A stretch of DNA of 13,067 nucleotides from Fusobacteriaceae bacterium UBA2433 (GTDB lineage Bacteria > Fusobacteriota > Fusobacteriia > Fusobacteriales > Fusobacteriaceae), in the NCBI GenBank assembly GCA_002342785.1, contig DDQV01000116.1:1-13067 (forward strand), in the 5' to 3' direction. The notes beneath the pieces are model-generated. The model was not told where the DNA came from and searched no databases. It was given only the letters and a program-made list of their open reading frames with translations. The position numbers and the translations under genes are program-made. Positions 7,212 to 13,047 of this stretch are shown in pieces; positions within the stretch are counted from its first letter, which is position 1; the number at the start of each line of letters is the position of its first letter.

Positions 7212-8420
7212 TTAATATGATATCTTATATCCTTCTTCGATTAATTTTTCTACAATTTTATCACTGTGTACCTTATCTATTGTTTCTAAAGTCATCTTTA
7301 CCTCTTGTTCATCAATCTCAAGGGAATCTTTATACATTGTTTGAGTTACATTTAAAATATTCGCTTTTAATTTAGTTATAATTTCTAATAATTTTCCCAT
7401 CTCTCCAAATCTATCTTTTAACGTTACCTTTAGTGTAAATCTTCTATTTTTACCAAGTAATGCTTTATTTATAATTCTTTCCATTAGATTTATATCCAAA
7501 TTTCCACCAGATATTACAGACACTATATTTTTACCTTTAAAATCTAAGTTTGAGTTTAAAAGTGCTGCTACCGATACTGCTCCTGCTCCCTCTGCTACAA
7601 TCTTATCTTTTTCTAATAATAATAATATAGCCTGAGCTATCTCTTCTTCTGTAACAGTAACAAATTCATCTACATTTTTTTTAATGATTTCAAAAGTTAG
7701 ATCTCCCGCTCTTCTTACTGCAATTCCATCAGCTATTGTAGCTTTTGTATCTACTGTATAAACTTCATTTTTTTCAATTGCACTTTTCATAGAAGGTGCA
7801 TTAGCCGCTTCTACTCCAATTATTTTTACACTTGGTTTAATTGCTTTTATAGCTGTGGCAATTCCAGATAAGAGTCCTCCTCCACCAATAGGGACAAGAA
7901 CCATATCCACATCTTCTAGCTGTTCTAAAATTTCTAATCCTATAGTTCCCTGTCCTGCAATTACATCTTTATCATCAAATGGATGCAAAAATGTTGCTTT
8001 AGTCATTTTTTGAATTTCACAAGCTTTTGCATAGGCCTCATCATATATAGCACCATGTAATACTACTTCTGCTCCAAAATTTTTAGTTGCAATTACCTTT
8101 GATAAAGGTGCTGCTTCTGGCATTACTATTGTAGATTTTATTCCTAATTTTGTAGCACTAAGTGCCACTCCTTGAGCATGATTTCCAGCTGAAGATGCAA
8201 TTACACCTGCTGCTTTTTCTGCATCTGTTAGTTTACTTATTTTATTAAAAGCTCCTCTAATCTTGAAAGATCCAGTTAATTGAAGATTTTCTGTCTTTAA
8301 ATAAACATTTCCACCTGTGATCTTACTCAATACCTTACACTCAAGTAAACACGTATTTTTTATAATTAGTTTTAACACTTTCTGTGCTGTTTTAATATCT
8401 TTTAAACTTACTTCATGCAT
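7212..8420 (-). CDS. ilvA: Threonine ammonia-lyase (threonine dehydratase), one ACT domain
   Basis: This 402-aa PLP enzyme converts L-threonine to 2-oxobutanoate and ammonia. The PLP lysine is Lys53 in 'TGSFKIRGA'. 'SSAGNHAQGVA' (77-87) and the phosphate-binding GGGG loop (179-182) are intact, and 'SGGN' follows near 304-307. A C-terminal ACT-like regulatory domain spans about 327-402. The single short ACT region and the overall length match the shorter bacterial forms rather than the 500-aa biosynthetic enzyme, so the role may be catabolic (fermentation of threonine to propionate) or the first step of isoleucine synthesis. No ilv or tdc partner genes are present to decide. The start is the ATG at 8420, 8 bases after CGGAGG; the in-frame ATG at 8456 would lie upstream of that site and add 12 lysine-rich residues, so it is rejected. 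Confidence 0.92.
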   Translation of the reverse strand: MHEVSLKDIKTAQKVLKLIIKNTCLLECKVLSKITGGNVYLKTENLQLTGSFKIRGAFNKISKLTDAEKAAGVIASSAGNHAQGVALSATKLGIKSTIVMPEAAPLSKVIATKNFGAEVVLHGAIYDEAYAKACEIQKMTKATFLHPFDDKDVIAGQGTIGLEILEQLEDVDMVLVPIGGGGLLSGIATAIKAIKPSVKIIGVEAANAPSMKSAIEKNEVYTVDTKATIADGIAVRRAGDLTFEIIKKNVDEFVTVTEEEIAQAILLLLEKDKIVAEGAGAVSVAALLNSNLDFKGKNIVSVISGGNLDINLMERIINKALLGKNRRFTLKVTLKDRFGEMGKLLEIITKLKANILNVTQTMYKDSLEIDEQEVKMTLETIDKVHSDKIVEKLIEEGYKISY

Positions 8421-8465
8421 AATTAGATCCTCCGTTTTTTTTTTAGTATTAAACATCTTAAAAGT

Positions 8466-8495
8466 ATTATCTAACTAAAGGTTTAAAAAATGCAA
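8466..8495 (-). promoter_or_regulatory. Promoter of threonine ammonia-lyase
   Basis: On the minus strand, TTGCAT (8490-8495), an 18-base spacer and GATAAT (8466-8471) lie about 45 bases before the ATG. The -35 box lies inside a hairpin (AAAGG + AAAAATG arms, 8477-8507), which could be the weak terminator of the upstream gene or an operator. Confidence 0.5.
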
Positions 8496-8532
8496 CATTT
8501 TTCCTTTAAAAATATCATTTTTTTATACTAAT

Positions 8533-9390
8533 TTAAATTAACACCTTATTTATTTGTTCTGTTTCTATTATAAAATCACTATTTTCTAACATTTTTTTAT
8601 CTAATAATCTATTTTTTATCAGTATATATATATTATCTCCTAAAATATTCTTTATAGTTTCTCCATAAGTAACTATAAAAGGTTTAAAGTCATCCTCTTT
8701 AAATCCATTTGGATTTTCTCTTCTAAAAATAGAACTCATAGCAAAATCTATATTTATACAAGATTTTGTATAAAAGTTTTCTATAGTAAAATTATTAGTA
8801 AAATCATCTGGAAGTGTTAGATAAAGAGTATTAGTCTCTTCATCTAATATTATTTCTAGTGGCCATATACTACATATAAGTGGTTTATTTTCTATAATTT
8901 CTTTAGAACTCATGTTTTTATCTAAACAAATTGAGTGTAAAGAACATAAAGTTTGACCATTTTTAGGAGTATATGCACAAGGGCATAGATCTATTTCATC
9001 TCCTAAATATTTAGAAGGAACTAATACATCTTCCTCTTTTATCATATCTTCTATCTCATCTTTATCATTTCCTAATTCCTCTAATATATCAAAGGTTTTT
9101 GTCAGCTCATTATAATGATCTTTATTCTCCAATATAAAATTTCTAATTTTTTTATCAAATATTGCTGGAGCATCTCCGCAACAATGCTCTACACAATTAA
9201 AACAATCAAAATTAGTTAAATTTGCAAACATTGTATAATCTATAACGGCGTTATATTCTTTTTCTTTTAGGATAATTTTTGTTTTTATAGTTTCTATTCC
9301 ACTGAAATACATTCTTATCCTTTCCTCTTTTTCCTGACTAATTATATCCAGTCCACCCTTAGGATGATCTATAAATAAAAAATATTTCAT
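8533..9390 (-). CDS. YkgJ/DUF3109-like cysteine-cluster protein
   Basis: This 285-aa soluble protein has ten cysteines, at 63, 66, 70, 71, 136, 138, 149, 155, 173 and 211. The first block 'CFNCVEHCC' followed by 'GDAPAIF', then 'LCPCAY', 'GQTLCSLH' and 'KPLICSIWPLEI', follows the pattern C-x2-C...CC...C-P/Y...C...P-x-x-C-x-x-(W/F)P of the zinc/iron-chelating YkgJ and DUF3109 families. Their biochemical function is unknown, but metal or Fe-S binding is inferred from the cysteines. About 60 residues precede the first cysteine and an acidic insert (about 100-125) separates the first two blocks, making it longer than YkgJ. An AGGAGG site precedes the ATG. It starts 72 bases after the glycosylase gene ends and is probably the last gene of the glutaminase group. 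Confidence 0.7.
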   Translation of the reverse strand: MKYFLFIDHPKGGLDIISQEKEERIRMYFSGIETIKTKIILKEKEYNAVIDYTMFANLTNFDCFNCVEHCCGDAPAIFDKKIRNFILENKDHYNELTKTFDILEELGNDKDEIEDMIKEEDVLVPSKYLGDEIDLCPCAYTPKNGQTLCSLHSICLDKNMSSKEIIENKPLICSIWPLEIILDEETNTLYLTLPDDFTNNFTIENFYTKSCINIDFAMSSIFRRENPNGFKEDDFKPFIVTYGETIKNILGDNIYILIKNRLLDKKMLENSDFIIETEQINKVLI

Positions 9391-9453
9391 TTTTCCTCCT
9401 AAATTATTTCAATCTTTTTTTATTTAACTTTTTTCCTTTTTGTTCATACAATC

Positions 9454-9472
9454 ATTAATTAATTAATTAATT
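9454..9472. repeat. Tetranucleotide ATTA repeat (4.75 copies)
   Basis: A period-4 tract of 19 bases spans the stop codon and last codons of the uracil-DNA glycosylase gene. Slippage would change only the extreme C-terminus, so any effect is likely small. Confidence 0.6.
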
Positions 9473-10185
9473 TTTCCTGTCCACTGAATTATATTTTTAG
9501 TTTTTTCAAAACTATCACCATTTAAAAAATCTTTTGGATTTTTTAAATTTCCACAAATGGCAGGATGATTATGTTCAATTACTTTAGACTTTTTTATGTT
9601 TTTTTTATATCTTTGAGCCTTAGTTCCCCAAAGTAAAAATATAAGATTATTATTTTTTTCCTCTATAAATTTTATAAGTTTTTCTGTAAAATTTGACCAC
9701 AATTTAATATGACTACCTGAATTTCCTATCTCTACTGTTAATGCAGTATTTAAAAGAAGTACTCCTTGAGATTTCCATGATTTAAATAGTTCATTAGGAG
9801 GAAGGATATCAAAAGTTTTATCTGTTATTTCCTTTCTTAATCTCTCTATTGTAGGAATATCTTCTCTATAAGTTTTATAAATTAATTTAACCATATTTTT
9901 TAATGATGTATTTACTCCTTTATCCATCCAAGAATCTTTTTCTACTTCAAAGGCAAGACCTGTAGCAACTCCTTTTTGTGGATATGGGTCCATAGCTAAG
10001 AGTACTATCTTCATCTTACTTAGGTCATCCTTAAATACTTTAAATATATTTTTTTTTAGAGGAGTATAGTTACTAATTATATTAATAATTTCATCTATAT
10101 CTTTTATCATCTCTAAAGTAAAAAATTCATGATAACTATCATGAATTTTATTGTCTTTTAAAAATTTATTTCTCTCTAATCTCAA
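9463..10185 (-). CDS. Divergent family-1 uracil-DNA glycosylase
   Basis: This 240-aa protein removes uracil from DNA if active. Aligned by eye to family-1 UDG, 'VLLAMDPYPQKGVATGLAFEV' takes the place of the usual GQDPYH...GLAFSV block: catalytic Asp66 and Tyr68 are kept, but GQ is replaced by AM and the motif His by Pro69. Phe79, 'GVLLLNTALTV' with Asn146, 'LLWG' (184-187) and the second catalytic His207 are present, but the usual HPSP reads HPAI. The order and length fit the family. The start is TTG at 10185, preceded by AGGAGGG 4-5 bases away; no ATG lies near. The first 20 bases overlap the end of the Nudix gene, implying translational coupling. A paralogue with the standard motif may exist elsewhere, so the symbol ung is not given. 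Confidence 0.85.
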   Translation of the reverse strand: MRLERNKFLKDNKIHDSYHEFFTLEMIKDIDEIINIISNYTPLKKNIFKVFKDDLSKMKIVLLAMDPYPQKGVATGLAFEVEKDSWMDKGVNTSLKNMVKLIYKTYREDIPTIERLRKEITDKTFDILPPNELFKSWKSQGVLLLNTALTVEIGNSGSHIKLWSNFTEKLIKFIEEKNNNLIFLLWGTKAQRYKKNIKKSKVIEHNHPAICGNLKNPKDFLNGDSFEKTKNIIQWTGKIN

Positions 10186-10636
10186 TTTTCCCTCCTAGAT
10201 TTTTTTCAATTTTAAATTCAAAGCTTTCTTTATTTTTTATTAAATATTTTTTTATGAACTCTCCTTGAATTTCTGGATAAGTAAGATTTTCTGGAATATC
10301 TTTTACTAAAAATTTATCTTCCATCTGGAATTTAGGAAGATCTCCAAATTTATGTATAGAAGCCATAAATATACTTCCATACTCTATTTTACCATCCTTT
10401 TCTATACTATAATCAGATAGATAAGTTAATTCAAAACTAGTTGCTCCACTTTCTTCATAGAGTTCTTTTTTAGCTGCCATCTCTGAAGTTTCATTTTTTT
10501 CTATATATCCACCAGGTAGCTCTAAGGTCTCTTTTTTTTCATTTTTTACTAAGACTAATTTTCCTTCATATAAAGGAATAATTACTGAATACTTTTTCTC
10601 ATCAAATGCATCTTTACTATAAAAATTTATTTTCAT
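10166..10636 (-). CDS. Nudix hydrolase
   Basis: This 156-aa protein has one Nudix domain. The Nudix box spans residues 43-65 (G-x5-E-x7-K-E-L-x-E-E-x-G-A), with the usual Arg of REUxEE replaced by Lys; the metal-binding glutamates are kept. Upstream is 'LELPGG', typical of the fold. Nudix enzymes cleave nucleoside diphosphates linked to another group; the substrate cannot be read from the sequence. Coupling to a uracil-DNA glycosylase suggests clean-up of damaged or unwanted nucleotides, but that is inference. The start is the ATG at 10636, 5 bases after AAAGGAGG; an in-frame ATG at 10654 lies upstream of that site and is rejected. The gap to the glutaminase gene upstream is 34 bases, consistent with one operon. 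Confidence 0.88.
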   Translation of the reverse strand: MKINFYSKDAFDEKKYSVIIPLYEGKLVLVKNEKKETLELPGGYIEKNETSEMAAKKELYEESGATSFELTYLSDYSIEKDGKIEYGSIFMASIHKFGDLPKFQMEDKFLVKDIPENLTYPEIQGEFIKKYLIKNKESFEFKIEKNLGGKIEIREK

Positions 10637-10670
10637 AAAAGCCTCCTTTATCACTAATTATAAATATATT

Positions 10671-11585
10671 TTAAAATATACTAAGGTCTAGTTCTTTAGA
10701 CAGATCTTCTAAAATTCCATCTCCTCCTATTGAATTACCTTTTATATCTAAAGCTGGACCATATATTCCAATTCCCATTTTATTAGGAAGAACAGACATT
10801 ATTCCTCCCCCAACTCCACTTTTTGATGGTATCCCTACTTTTAGAGCAAATTCTCCTGATCCATCGTACATTCCACAAGTCATCATAAGTGATTTTACCG
10901 CCTTTGCTTGATAGTCTGATATTATTTTTTCCCCATTAGATAATCTTCCATTTCTAGCTAAAAACATACCAATCATAGCTAGATCTACAGTAGTTACTTC
11001 GATAGAACATTGCTTGAAATATACATCTAAACTATCTTCTACAGATGATTCAATAACATCTTGAGCCTTCATAAAATAAGCCATAGCTCTATTTCTATTT
11101 CCAGTTCTATTCTCTCCTGAATAGATCTCTTCATTATATGTCAAAGTATCATTTTCAGTGATCTTCTTAAAAAAATCTAATAATCTTTTAAATTTATCAT
11201 CTTTATTTTTTCCTTTTATCATAGACGATACTGCTATAGCCCCAGCATTTATCATTGGATTATAAGGTTTTCTCATAACAGCTGTCTCTAACCTAATTAT
11301 AGAATTAAATGCATCCCCTGTAGGTTCAGTTCCTACTTTTGAAAATACATAATCCACTCCATTATCTAACATAGCTAACATAAGTGCTATAGGTTTAGAC
11401 ACACTTTGAATAGTAAATTTTTTATTATAATCACCATATACATATTTATTTCCATCCATATCTAATAGACATATTCCTAGATCTTCTTTTTTAGCTCTCT
11501 CTAGGCCAGGTATATAATTTGCTACAGTTCCAAATTTTGTCTTATCTTTATTTTTTTTCACTATATCGTATAATATTTTTTCCAT
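10671..11585 (-). CDS. glsA: Glutaminase (serine-dependent beta-lactamase-fold type)
   Basis: This 304-aa protein is full length for the GlsA/YbaS/YneH family. It hydrolyses L-glutamine to glutamate and ammonia in the cytoplasm. Visible family features are 'VANYIPGL' (21-28), the catalytic SxxK in 'FTIQSVSKP' (Ser61, Lys64), 'NPMINAGAIAV' (109-119), 'ENRTGNRNRAMA' (158-169), 'YFKQCSIEVT' with Tyr189, and 'PSKSGVGGGI' (253-262) followed by 'GIGIYGPALD'. The start ATG follows TAGGAG. It is the first gene of a group reading glutaminase, Nudix, uracil-DNA glycosylase, YkgJ-like. Ammonia release could serve amino-acid fermentation or acid resistance, as known for other members; no antiporter gene lies beside it to support the latter. 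Confidence 0.95.
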   Translation of the reverse strand: MEKILYDIVKKNKDKTKFGTVANYIPGLERAKKEDLGICLLDMDGNKYVYGDYNKKFTIQSVSKPIALMLAMLDNGVDYVFSKVGTEPTGDAFNSIIRLETAVMRKPYNPMINAGAIAVSSMIKGKNKDDKFKRLLDFFKKITENDTLTYNEEIYSGENRTGNRNRAMAYFMKAQDVIESSVEDSLDVYFKQCSIEVTTVDLAMIGMFLARNGRLSNGEKIISDYQAKAVKSLMMTCGMYDGSGEFALKVGIPSKSGVGGGIMSVLPNKMGIGIYGPALDIKGNSIGGDGILEDLSKELDLSIF

Positions 11586-11630
11586 CTTTATCTCCTATAT
11601 ATTCTCAATATTTATTTTTTTTATACCTAA

Positions 11631-11659
11631 AGTTTACCATAACATCGACCAAATTAAAA
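11631..11659 (-). promoter_or_regulatory. Possible promoter of the glutaminase group
   Basis: On the minus strand there is an extended -10, TGG-TAAACT (11631-11639), with a poor -35 (TTTTAA, 11654-11659) 17 bases upstream. It lies 46 bases before the ATG, in the 292-base divergent gap, which otherwise holds only AT-rich sequence and the plus-strand promoter candidates. Confidence 0.35.
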
Positions 11660-11769
11660 GTTAATCAATCTTAATTATTGTGGGTTTTTAGAGATGAAAT
11701 TATTTGATTTTTAAACTTAAAATAGTCCTATGAAAAAAGATTAATTTTTAAGAAGCAAAAATACCAAAC

Positions 11770-11837
11770 TTGATTTTTATTAGAAAATATTATAAAATGT
11801 AAAAGATTAGTTTTTTATTTTAAATAAAAACTATAAT
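11770..11837 (+). promoter_or_regulatory. Promoter region of the PhnA-like gene
   Basis: There are two candidates. One is TTGATT (11770-11775), a 15-base spacer and TATAAA (11791-11796). The other is a perfect TATAAT at 11832-11837 without a good -35, 40 bases before the ATG and just ahead of an AAAGGAGA ribosome binding site. Confidence 0.4.
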
Positions 11838-11877
11838 GAAAAAATAAATTGTAGATAGTAAAAGGAGAAATAAAATT

Positions 11878-12216
11878 ATGAAAACTTTACCAAATTGCCC
11901 AAAATGTAATTCAGAATATACATATGAAGATGGAAACCTTATGGTTTGTCCTGAATGTTCGTATGAGTGGAATCCAGAGACTGAGAACGCAGAAAATGCA
12001 GAAAAAGTATATAAAGATACTAATGGAAATATCTTAGTAGATGGAGATACTGTCAGTGTAATTAAAGACCTTAAAGTTAAAGGAAGTTCCCTTGTTGTAA
12101 AAAAAGGAACTAAAGTTAGAAATATAAGATTAGTTGACGCAGATCATGATATTAAATGTAAAATTGACGGTATAGGATCTATGGAATTAAAAACTGAATT
12201 CGTAAAAAAAATATAA
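11878..12216 (+). CDS. PhnA/YjdM-family zinc-ribbon protein
   Basis: This 112-aa protein has an N-terminal zinc ribbon (CPKC at 7-10, CPEC at 24-27) and a C-terminal PhnA domain from about 45 ('KDTNGNILVDGDTVSVIKDL', 'KVKGSS', 'KKGTKVRNIRL', 'CKIDGIGSMELKTEFVKK'). The family was once named for alkylphosphonate use and is now written YjdM; it is not the phosphonoacetate hydrolase, and its function is unknown. The zinc ribbon suggests nucleic-acid or protein binding. The length equals that of the E. coli protein. It is cytoplasmic. The ATG follows AAAGGAGA. It is a single-gene unit with its own promoter region and a strong terminator, divergent from the glutaminase gene. Confidence 0.92.
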   Translation: MKTLPNCPKCNSEYTYEDGNLMVCPECSYEWNPETENAENAEKVYKDTNGNILVDGDTVSVIKDLKVKGSSLVVKKGTKVRNIRLVDADHDIKCKIDGIGSMELKTEFVKKI

Positions 12217-12223
12217 TTTTTTT

Positions 12224-12275
12224 ATCTTCTTGCCTAATTAAACTTATAGTTTATTTAATCAAGAAGATTTTTGCT
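12224..12275 (+). terminator. Terminator after the PhnA-like gene
   Basis: ATCTTCTTG (12224-12232) pairs with CAAGAAGAT (12260-12268), and an inner TTAAAC-like/GTTTA pairing continues the stem. It is followed by TTTTGCTTTTT. Confidence 0.8.
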
Positions 12276-12304
12276 TTTTAAATAATAAAATAAAAAAGGA
12301 AATA

Positions 12305-12335
12305 TTGACTCAAGTAGGTAGATTATAGATAGAAT
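12305..12335 (+). promoter_or_regulatory. Promoter of the small helix-turn-helix-like gene
   Basis: TTGACT (12305-12310) is followed by GATAGA (12328-12333, 17-base spacer) or TAGAAT (12330-12335, 19-base spacer), about 35 bases before the ATG at 12369. Confidence 0.5.
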
Positions 12336-12368
12336 ATATATATATCAAAATAATTAGGAGTGATTACT

Positions 12369-12578
12369 ATGTCTAAACATTACCATGAAAAATTTATTGC
12401 TTATTTAAAAGAACTACTTGAAATCAAAAACCATTCTATGGAAAAAATATCTAAAAAAACAGGAATTTCTGTAGATGATTTAAAAAAATTTCATGAAGAA
12501 GATGATATTGCCAACAAGTTTGAATATGAAAAACTAATAGAAGCATTTGATCCAAATAAAAAAGATGAGACTAAATAA
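12369..12578 (+). CDS. Small helix-turn-helix-like protein, unknown function
   Basis: This 69-aa, highly charged, helical protein has no signal peptide. Residues 22-41 ('HSMEKISKKTGISVDDLKKF') look like the helix-turn-helix of XRE-type or transposase-like DNA-binding proteins, where 'KKTGIS' would be the turn. The rest is too short for a full XRE domain, so DNA binding is only a suggestion. The start is the ATG at 12369, 8 bases after AGGAG; the GTG at 12360 overlaps that site and is rejected. It forms its own unit between the PhnA-like terminator and a 20-bp-stem terminator, and ends close to the convergent exported-peptide gene. Nothing shows that it regulates that peptide, but the neighbour carries operator-like repeats and this is the only possible small regulator in reach. 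Confidence 0.75.
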   Translation: MSKHYHEKFIAYLKELLEIKNHSMEKISKKTGISVDDLKKFHEEDDIANKFEYEKLIEAFDPNKKDETK

Positions 12579-12583
12579 TATTA

Positions 12584-12629
12584 AGACAAATAAAAAAAAC
12601 TTCTAATTGGAAGTTTTTTTTATTTGTCT
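12584..12629. terminator. Bidirectional terminator with perfect 20-bp stem
   Basis: Arms 12584-12603 and 12610-12629 are perfectly complementary around the 6-base loop TAATTG. The A8/T8 tracts within the arms supply U-runs for both directions, for the small helix-turn-helix gene (plus) and the exported peptide gene (minus). Confidence 0.9.
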
Positions 12630-12649
12630 ATATTTTTTATTTTTTATTA

Positions 12650-12826
12650 TTAATCTCTATTTTCACTACCATCTCCAAATAATAAACGATCATTAAAAGA
12701 ATGACTACTTACTTCTGTTTTTATTTTTATATTACTAAAATCATGGTTGTCTAATCCTCTTTCTTCCTTACTTGAAAATGATAAACTTCCCATCAATAGC
12801 ATCATACCTAATATTATTTTTTTCAT
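12650..12826 (-). CDS. Small exported peptide of unknown function
   Basis: This 58-aa gene is too short for most gene finders. It starts at the ATG at 12826 after a CTAGGAGGC ribosome binding site 6-8 bases away and stops at 12650. The product begins MKKIILGMMLLMGSLSFS, a textbook signal peptide of about 18 residues with no lipobox cysteine. The predicted mature peptide is about 40 residues, polar and roughly neutral to acidic, with no cysteine. I recognise no family. It ends 20 bases from the bidirectional terminator. The 240 bases upstream contain one perfect consensus promoter and a second likely one, each overlapped by a CCGA/TCGG-type inverted repeat, so it is probably strongly but conditionally expressed. 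A secreted signal, envelope-stress peptide or toxin are all possible; none is shown. Confidence 0.75.
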   Translation of the reverse strand: MKKIILGMMLLMGSLSFSSKEERGLDNHDFSNIKIKTEVSSHSFNDRLLFGDGSENRD

Positions 12827-12873
12827 TTGTTTGCCTCCTAGATCTTCTTTCTACGTTATTTTATTTTACATCA

Positions 12874-12905
12874 ATTATATTCTATTTATATTCGTTTTCG
12901 GACAA
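12874..12905 (-). promoter_or_regulatory. Second promoter and operator of the exported peptide gene
   Basis: On the minus strand there is TATAAT at 12874-12879, with TTGTCC (12900-12905) 20 bases upstream or TCCGAA (12897-12902) at a 17-base spacing. The -35 region overlaps GTCCGAAAACGAAT (12890-12903), which matches the upstream operator at 11 of 14 positions. It lies about 48 bases before the ATG. Confidence 0.45.
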
Positions 12906-12988
12906 AAATACTAAAAAAATATTTTAAAATTAAGTATTAAATTTAAAGTATTTTTTGTATTTCTTTTCATTCCTTACCGAACAAGTTA

Positions 12989-13017
12989 ATTATATCCGAT
13001 TTCGGATGTTATGTCAA
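12989..13017 (-). promoter_or_regulatory. Consensus promoter with embedded operator
   Basis: On the minus strand there is a perfect TTGACA (13012-13017), a 17-base spacer and a perfect TATAAT (12989-12994). The inverted repeat ATCCGA-AA-TCGGAT (12994-13007) fills the spacer and touches the -10 box, an ideal repressor position. It gives a start near 12982-12986 and a leader of about 155 bases to the exported peptide gene. Confidence 0.75.
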
Positions 13018-13047
13018 TCTTTTTTTTAAATAAACAAATAAAAAAAT

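Noticed and set aside
7160..7375. 71-aa plus-strand ORF
   Set aside because: It lies opposite the ilvA C-terminus and terminator, has no ribosome binding site, and looks like a shadow frame.
8421..8456. In-frame ATG extending threonine ammonia-lyase by 12 residues
   Set aside because: The CGGAGG ribosome binding site lies between it and the ATG at 8420, and the added residues are lysine-rich and unlike the family's N-terminus.
10637..10654. Upstream ATG for the Nudix gene
   Set aside because: The AAAGGAGG site lies downstream of it and is correctly spaced for the ATG at 10636.
12976..13007. LexA (SOS) box at CCGAACAAGTT or ATCCGAAATCGGAT
   Set aside because: Neither site matches the GAAC-N4-GTTC form known from Gram-positives, and no SOS gene follows.
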